10,476 nt of DNA from Phoronis pallida (Eukaryota; Phoronida; Phoronidae). Positions 9,301 to 10,476 of the stretch are shown in pieces. The notes under the pieces were generated by a model. It saw only the letters and a list, made by a program, of their open reading frames with translations. It did no database searches and was not told where the DNA came from. Position 1 is the first letter of the stretch; every line of letters begins with the position of its first letter. The translations under genes were made by a program, and so were the position numbers. The stretch is taken from positions 1 to 10,476 of the forward strand of contig JAOXYC010237348.1 in the NCBI GenBank assembly GCA_028565715.1. The letters are read 5' to 3'.

Positions 9301-10277
9301 ATGGTTGTTTTAAACACTAACACCTGTGACTTATTCACTGTATTCAGTAATGCAGTACTTCTTGTGACAGTTTAGAACCTTTATTTCCATCCGTTCATAT
9401 TCCCAGCACAGACTCCTTACATGTGCGTTGCACTCATACAATAACTGTCCTAAAGACATAGATAAAAAGTAAAAAAGTTCCGGAAATATATAAACAGACA
9501 GAAATGAAGGTTCTGAACTGAAGAGCTTGGCTTTCAATAAGTTTAGTATTACTGATGCTTTGCCAACTTACACCAAGTAAACTACAGCATGGGAATTTAA
9601 AAACATGGTGCTAATAACTGCTGAAATGAAGTGCCAGATTTTGAAGACACAAGCATTGTTAAAAATGTACACAATATGCAATCAGGGATTTCCTGGAATT
9701 AGAAAGTTAGGGGTCCAAATTTGATGCAATTCTCAACCTAGCATCCTAATCAGTAAGACGCGCCATTACAATTATGAATAAAAGTTTTTTCACCTTTGAA
9801 ATTAAGCAGAAAATCTCCCACTTTCAAATTAAAAGCAGCTTAGAAAGCCAATTATGTTGATTTTGAACATGGATTTCATCAAAATTGTTACCCCAGATTG
9901 TTATTTCATCAATATATGGAATTTTTATCTTAATTTTTATGAAATTATTACTGAAGTGGGGGTCCAAATCAGCCACCTAGCGTCCTCCTCAGGGGGTCCT
10001 GTTTAGAGTTTGGGGGACCAGTTGGATTCCTTGGACCCCTGCTAGATGAACTGTTGTATGCAATATGTTCCCAGTTTTTCCTCTACCAATAAAATGTTGT
10101 GTTTCAGTTTACTGAGATGCCATTGCTGCAATGACTTCATTTAACAATTTTATATTTTCTTACAGAGAAATTTTGGAGAATGGTTTTGACCAATTGAGAG
10201 CTATGTCAGAAACAGTGGACGCCTTCGTGGATCGTGTATCAGAGGAGGAAAGAACTGCTTTTAAAATTTCACATTAA
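1871..10277 (+). CDS. SWT1: SWT1 homologue (WW-PIN nuclear endoribonuclease), ten coding exons
   Basis: Spliced coding region of 854 residues: join 1871-3391, 4520-4595, 5076-5167, 5882-5980, 6355-6436, 6822-6910, 7181-7404, 8416-8526, 9006-9164, 10166-10277. All introns are GT-AG and phases agree at each junction. Seen: a WW domain (W12, YY25-26, W36, P39), a KRLKKKK basic cluster (135-141), an acidic segment (464-487), and a PIN domain with IIVDTNVL (D514), LQELD (E548, D550), ENDDK (D610, D611) and LLTND (D635), followed by a C-terminal helical region. Known of the family: SWT1 is a PIN endoribonuclease linked to transcription and nuclear mRNP surveillance, in yeast at nuclear pores. The PIN segment and C-terminus match my memory of human SWT1 (about 900 residues) block by block. 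Inferred: this copy is intact and catalytic, since all expected acidic residues remain. The name rests on recognition, not a search. Confidence 0.88.
1898..1989 (+). other. SWT1: WW domain, residues about 10-40 of SWT1
   Basis: The translation shows the full WW signature: first Trp at 12, then NGRPYYVN (21-28) supplying the central aromatic strand, then TKTSSWEKP (31-39) with the second Trp at 36 and the trailing Pro at 39. WW domains bind short proline-rich or phospho-Ser/Thr-Pro peptides, such as those in the RNA polymerase II tail and splicing or 3'-end factors. That role here is inferred from the family. The domain sits at the extreme N-terminus, far from the nuclease domain. Confidence 0.93.
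2273..2293 (+). other. SWT1: Likely nuclear localisation signal, residues 135-141
   Basis: The run KRLKKKK is a textbook basic cluster within a lysine-rich disordered stretch. It fits the nuclear location known for SWT1. Other basic patches (around residues 190 and 215) are weaker. Confidence 0.6.
3116..3271 (+). repeat. SWT1: Two tandem 78-bp units coding for a 26-residue repeat
   Basis: Units 3116-3193 and 3194-3271 both begin GGTCAACAATGTTCAAGC and agree at 70 of 78 positions by hand count. They encode residues 416-441 and 442-467, each opening GQQCSSNSRNQ and ending TSAVSDG. A decayed relative lies just before (about 3053-3115, with LPKLLTSVISGE), suggesting an older third unit. The length is a multiple of three, so the frame is kept. 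No known motif is recognised in the unit. Confidence 0.93.
3275..3301 (+). other. SWT1: Possible SUMO-interaction motif in an acidic stretch, residues 469-477
   Basis: Residues VDMLDLTGD lie between acidic runs (GDDDVD before, PEDECEMDYE after). A hydrophobic core of the form [VIL]-x-[VIL]-D-L-T beside acids is typical of SUMO-interaction motifs. It sits about 30 residues before the PIN domain. The functional reading is inference; the motif is short and can arise by chance. Confidence 0.4.
3392..4519 (+). other. Intron 2 with a large AT-rich fold-back
   Basis: GTAAGG to CAG, 1128 bp. Just after the donor, 3449-3495 can form an imperfect hairpin (CTTGTCAT against ATGACAAG). Most of the middle is the fold-back listed next. 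The rest is AT-rich with no gene. Retention would add 12 residues (VRRLTFCIWSEA) before a stop at 3428-3430. Confidence 0.8.
3851..4260. repeat. About 400-bp imperfect inverted repeat (MITE-like)
   Basis: The inner arms (about 3961-4042 and 4081-4160) are reverse complements with mismatches. They include a perfect 14-bp block (TGGTGTCTCAGTTT at 3982-3995) and a perfect 12-bp block (TCAAAAATCAAG at 4031-4042). A small central hairpin is GATATTT/AAATATC (4046-4068). Outer sequence such as GTTTTGGGTGAAAATC pairs loosely with GGATTTTCCCCAAAA near 4235-4255, so the edges are approximate. No open frame or target duplication is seen. Confidence 0.65.
4520..4595 (+). CDS. SWT1: SWT1 exon with the first PIN motif (residues 508-532)
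   Basis: Acceptor TTTTTTCAG ends at 4519. The exon reads in phase 0 as KLYIIVDTNVLISNL and continues with an amphipathic helix. IIVDTN is the first beta strand of a PIN domain, with D514 the first metal-binding acid. The donor is uncertain: C|GTAACG at 4595/4596 and G|GTATTT at 4601/4602 both leave phase 1, and the second adds two residues. Neither matches the consensus well. Confidence 0.87.
4596..5075 (+). other. Intron 3 with a Penelope-like inverted repeat
   Basis: 480 bp (474 if the alternative donor is used), ending TTATTTCTAG. It holds the 31-bp-arm inverted repeat at 4791-4916 and, just after it, repeated ATCTACACT and GACTCATAATCT words (4903-4952). No exon or gene is seen. Confidence 0.8.
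4791..4916 (-). mobile_element. 31-bp-arm inverted repeat with degenerate hammerhead-like core, probable Penelope-like fragment
   Basis: Arms 4791-4821 and 4886-4916 match at 30 of 31 positions when one is reversed (GATTATGAGTCTG...GGACTTACC). Read on the minus strand, the 64-base spacer contains CTGAGGA, then a GC stem (GAGGC...GCCTC), then GCAA. Hammerhead ribozymes have CUGANGA, stem II, GAAA, so only one core base differs (C for A). Penelope-like retroelements are known to carry hammerhead motifs in terminal repeats. Assignment to that class is inference; no reverse transcriptase or GIY-YIG remnant is visible, and stems I and III were not established. Confidence 0.45.
5076..5167 (+). CDS. 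SWT1: SWT1 exon with PIN strand 2 and the QELD motif (residues 533-563)
   Basis: Acceptor TTATTTCTAG ends at 5075. After completing a split codon the exon reads GHHSVVVIPWIVLQELDSL and so on, ending CATGATGAG|GTAACA in phase 0. VVVIPWIVLQELD is the second PIN block, in which E548 is the expected second active-site acid. It closely matches the corresponding human SWT1 block as I recall it. Confidence 0.92.
5168..5881 (+). other. Intron 4, largely a 345-bp TTAA-flanked element
   Basis: GTAACA to TCTAG, 714 bp. The first half is the element at 5198-5542. The remainder (5547-5870) is AT-rich; a minus-strand open frame there (5637-5861) has no recognisable domain and is taken as chance. Confidence 0.8.
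5198..5542. mobile_element. TTAA-flanked MITE with terminal inverted repeats of about 40 bp
   Basis: The left end AGTCATACATCGCTAC... and the reverse complement of the right end (ACACATACATCGCTAC...) match for about 40 bp with a few changes, sharing CGAATGT. Both ends are flanked by TTAA (5194-5197 and 5543-5546), a likely target-site duplication of the piggyBac type. A 10-bp-arm hairpin (TATCTTGACG-GG-CGTCAAGATA, 5358-5379) sits almost exactly at its centre. There is no coding capacity, so it is non-autonomous. Confidence 0.75.
5882..5980 (+). CDS. SWT1: SWT1 exon, middle PIN helices (residues 564-596)
   Basis: Acceptor TCTACTTCTAG ends at 5881 and donor GCTGAG|GTAAAT starts at 5981, both in phase 0. 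The 33 residues include ISKRQKVMAPIRFL and QVKGQTAAE. The pattern KR-(5)-A-(3)-FL and the later GQ match the helical stretch after QELD in SWT1-type PIN domains. Confidence 0.9.
5981..6354 (+). other. Intron 5
   Basis: GTAAAT to CAAG, 374 bp. It is AT-rich with an A-tract/T-tract block at 6297-6313 (a run of A followed by a run of T). No gene, element or strong inverted repeat is seen apart from that block. Confidence 0.75.
6355..6436 (+). CDS. SWT1: SWT1 exon with the NDD motif of the PIN domain (residues 597-623)
   Basis: Phase 0 entry from the previous exon requires the acceptor TTTTTTCAAG at 6354, an AAG rather than the commoner CAG. The nearby CAG ending at 6359 would break the frame. 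The exon reads ARISNTELQSKENDDKILG and so on to AAAT|GTAAGT, a strong donor, leaving phase 1. ENDDKIL supplies the third acidic site (D610, D611) of the PIN active centre and corresponds to the NDDR block of other SWT1 proteins. Confidence 0.86.
6437..6821 (+). other. Intron 6 with a retroelement-tail-like hairpin
   Basis: GTAAGT to TTTCAG, 385 bp. The only structure noted is the hairpin at 6498-6521. A minus-strand open frame across 6490-6678 has no recognisable domain. Confidence 0.75.
6498..6521. repeat. Hairpin resembling the 3' end of CR1/L2-type retrotransposons
   Basis: ACCGCTTT-GAAAATA-AAAAGCGGT folds into a short stem and is followed by TATAAAATAAG. Many aquatic-animal CR1/L2 LINEs and their SINEs end with a similar hairpin (AAGCGCTTTGA...AAAAAGCGCTATATAAAT). 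The preceding 50 bases (TTTGTATTATGTTTATCATG) are also of that style. The class is inferred from this resemblance only. Confidence 0.4.
6822..6910 (+). CDS. SWT1: SWT1 exon with the last PIN strand and TND motif (residues 624-653)
   Basis: Acceptor TTGTGTTTCAG ends at 6821. The exon completes a Tyr codon and reads PQGQVILLTNDINLCNKAM onwards to GCAGAG|GTGTGT, phase 0. VILLTNDINL is the final PIN strand and loop, with D635 the fourth acidic residue. The donor GTGTGT is weaker than most in this gene, but it lies exactly where the next exon needs it. Confidence 0.92.
7181..7404 (+). CDS. SWT1: SWT1 exon: Ser/Thr/Pro linker and start of the C-terminal region (residues 654-727)
   Basis: Acceptor CTTTTTATCCAG ends at 7180; donor GTTG|GTAGGT starts at 7405, leaving phase 2. 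The first dozen residues (NIESELKLLRTN) are helical. Next comes a low-complexity linker with LTPSPTTPSTSKTPYTSG, holding several Ser/Thr-Pro sites of the kind used by proline-directed kinases. The exon ends with the helix NELVQNVFQNVWSTLNDC, which resembles the start of the human C-terminal region. The linker stands where human SWT1, as I recall it, has an extra helical segment. Confidence 0.88.
7629..7760. mobile_element. Nested fold-back element, 34-bp outer arms
   Basis: Outer arms 7629-7662 and 7727-7760 are reverse complements with about three mismatches; the core ATATGCCGATATTCAGTGGG is perfect. Inside, GACAGACT (7673-7680) pairs with AGTCTGTC (7709-7716), and GCCGG...AAGGCC lies within that. 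The whole 132 bp could fold into one long hairpin. No target duplication or coding sequence is seen. Confidence 0.65.
8059..8160. repeat. Fold-back with a perfect 34-bp palindrome
   Basis: Positions 8078-8111 form an exact palindrome, GATTGTTATTCGTGCTG followed directly by its reverse complement with no spacer. Outside it, TAATGCCAACC (about 8061-8071) pairs roughly with GGTTTGGCAATA (about 8149-8160), and GTCTG-AATGA-CAGAC makes a small hairpin at about 8115-8129. It is likely a mobile fold-back or MITE remnant. Confidence 0.7.
8416..8526 (+). CDS. SWT1: SWT1 exon, C-terminal helical region (residues 728-764 and a split codon)
   Basis: Acceptor GTGTTTTCCAG ends at 8415 and donor GACAG|GTAAAA starts at 8527, phase 2 on both sides. 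It encodes NQMSSVIDNPNVNRTEVL and then a long amphipathic helix with CLSKLHKTTRQLKIDFD. The spacing of this helix after the NVW helix fits the C-terminus of SWT1. Confidence 0.88.
8527..9005 (+). other. Intron 9, with an unexplained GC-rich block
   Basis: GTAAAA to TTTACAG, 479 bp. Its middle (about 8710-8890) is clearly richer in GC and CpG than the other introns, with CTCCGG twice and CCTTCGACTCCGG. It has no open frame or tRNA fold, and may be a relic of a mobile element. Confidence 0.7.
9006..9164 (+). CDS. SWT1: SWT1 exon, C-terminal helical region (residues 765-817)
   Basis: Acceptor GTTTTTTTACAG ends at 9005 and donor CATAG|GTAAAT starts at 9165, keeping phase 2. The exon encodes SILQIGAHEDLEENTARFF and then FFQELDIPATVKPISASFL. 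This corresponds to the segment of human SWT1 after the long helix, with little identity but similar helix and loop order. Confidence 0.88.
9165..10165 (+). other. Intron 10, with dispersed repeats
   Basis: GTAAAT to TTACAG, 1001 bp. It includes a pair of related units at 9710-9753 and 9959-9992. Other sequence is AT-rich with no gene; the minus-strand frames near 9153-9537 are short and featureless. Confidence 0.75.
9710..10039. repeat. Related GGGGTCCAAAT units, probable old mobile-element sequence
   Basis: Unit 9710-9753 (GGGGTCCAAAT ... CCTAGCATCCTAATCAG) and unit 9959-9992 (GGGGTCCAAAT ... CCTAGCGTCCTCCTCAG) are direct repeats differing by small changes and one internal length difference. 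GGGGTCCAA at 9959-9967 also pairs with TTGGACCCC at 10031-10039. The family is not recognised. Confidence 0.45.
10166..10277 (+). CDS. SWT1: SWT1 last exon, C-terminus and stop (residues 818-854)
   Basis: Acceptor TTTTCTTACAG ends at 10165. The exon encodes an Arg from the split codon, then EILENGFDQLRAMSETVDAF, an acidic helix (RVSEEERTAF) and a TAA stop at 10275-10277. It reads as one continuous amphipathic helix, in line with the human C-terminus, although human SWT1 runs somewhat further. Confidence 0.88.
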
Positions 10278-10278
10278 A
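10273..10278 (+). terminator. ATTAAA poly(A) signal overlapping the stop codon
   Basis: The common variant signal ATTAAA spans the TAA stop (10275-10277). No AATAAA is seen in 10278-10476. If used, cleavage would fall near 10290-10310 and the 3' UTR would be only about 15-35 bases. A true signal beyond the window is the alternative. Confidence 0.35.
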
Positions 10279-10406
10279 ATTTGTTCTGTACATTTTTATG
10301 ATAGAACTTTGAACAAGTGCGAATCTACAAAATGAACCATGTCCAAGCCTTGAGTTGACCTTTATGCTGATGAGCACAACATTATGTTGCATGCCAAAAA
10401 TGTTAA
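10278..10406 (+). other. 3' UTR or downstream flank
   Basis: About 130 bases follow the stop. There is no AATAAA and no further open frame. A GT-rich patch (ATGTTGCATG, about 10383-10392) could serve as a downstream element but is too far from the ATTAAA at 10273 to be convincing. Confidence 0.5.
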
Positions 10407-10476
10407 AGTAGTACATCGCTACTTACGAATGTGAAATTATCATCTATTGAATGCGGTCAATTGCATAGGAATTGTT
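10407..10476 (+). mobile_element. Left end of a second TTAA-flanked element, cut by the window edge
   Basis: TTAA at 10403-10406 is followed by AGTAGTACATCGCTACTTAC and 50 further bases that match the left end of the 5198-5542 element (shared CGAATGTGAAAT, ATTGAATG, CAATTG and GGAATTGTT). It lies about 130 bases after the SWT1 stop codon, in the 3' UTR or just beyond it. The right end is outside the window. Confidence 0.7.

Noticed and set aside
1-10476. CRISPR array, bacterial operon or phage features
   Set aside because: There are no regularly spaced direct repeats and no run of long open frames. Spliceosomal introns show the DNA is eukaryotic.

Overview
The window is nuclear DNA from an animal, most likely a marine invertebrate. 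Its one well-supported gene is on the plus strand, is split by nine spliceosomal GT-AG introns and sits in AT-rich DNA full of fold-back repeats. Short tail-like remnants of non-LTR retrotransposons and a Penelope-like inverted repeat fit a lophotrochozoan or invertebrate deuterostome. The species cannot be fixed from the sequence.

Layout. Bases 1-1851 are upstream DNA holding a hairpin beside a CRE-type palindrome (284-344), a weak candidate divergent first exon (minus strand, about 370-464), a CTCF-like core (about 1039-1052), a fold-back element (1311-1458) and a GAA-rich tail (1541-1561). Bases 1852-10277 hold the whole coding part of an SWT1 homologue, assembled from ten coding exons: 1871-3391, 4520-4595 (or 4601), 5076-5167, 5882-5980, 6355-6436, 6822-6910, 7181-7404, 8416-8526, 9006-9164 and 10166-10277. 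Every junction keeps the frame, giving 2565 coding bases and 854 residues plus a stop. A non-coding first exon probably lies upstream of 1852, because that exon opens at a strong acceptor. Bases 10278-10476 are 3' UTR or flank and end inside a TTAA-flanked repeat.

The protein reads, in order: an N-terminal WW domain (about 10-40), a long basic and Ser/Lys-rich disordered region with a likely nuclear localisation signal (135-141), a recently duplicated 26-residue repeat (416-467), an acidic stretch with a SUMO-interaction-like motif (469-477), a PIN nuclease domain with its acidic active-site residues (508 to about 653), a Ser/Thr/Pro linker (about 665-705) and a C-terminal helical region (about 708-854). 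This is the architecture of SWT1, the nuclear endoribonuclease tied to transcription and mRNP quality control. No complete second gene was found.

The introns are the more unusual part. Those of introns 2, 3, 4 and 8 carry large inverted repeats: an AT-rich hairpin of about 400 bp, a 31-bp-arm repeat with a degenerate hammerhead-like core, a 345-bp TTAA-flanked element, a 132-bp nested fold-back, and a perfect 34-bp palindrome inside a wider fold-back. No new multi-gene system is present. The best candidates for novelty are these repeat families and the lineage-specific features of the SWT1 protein.
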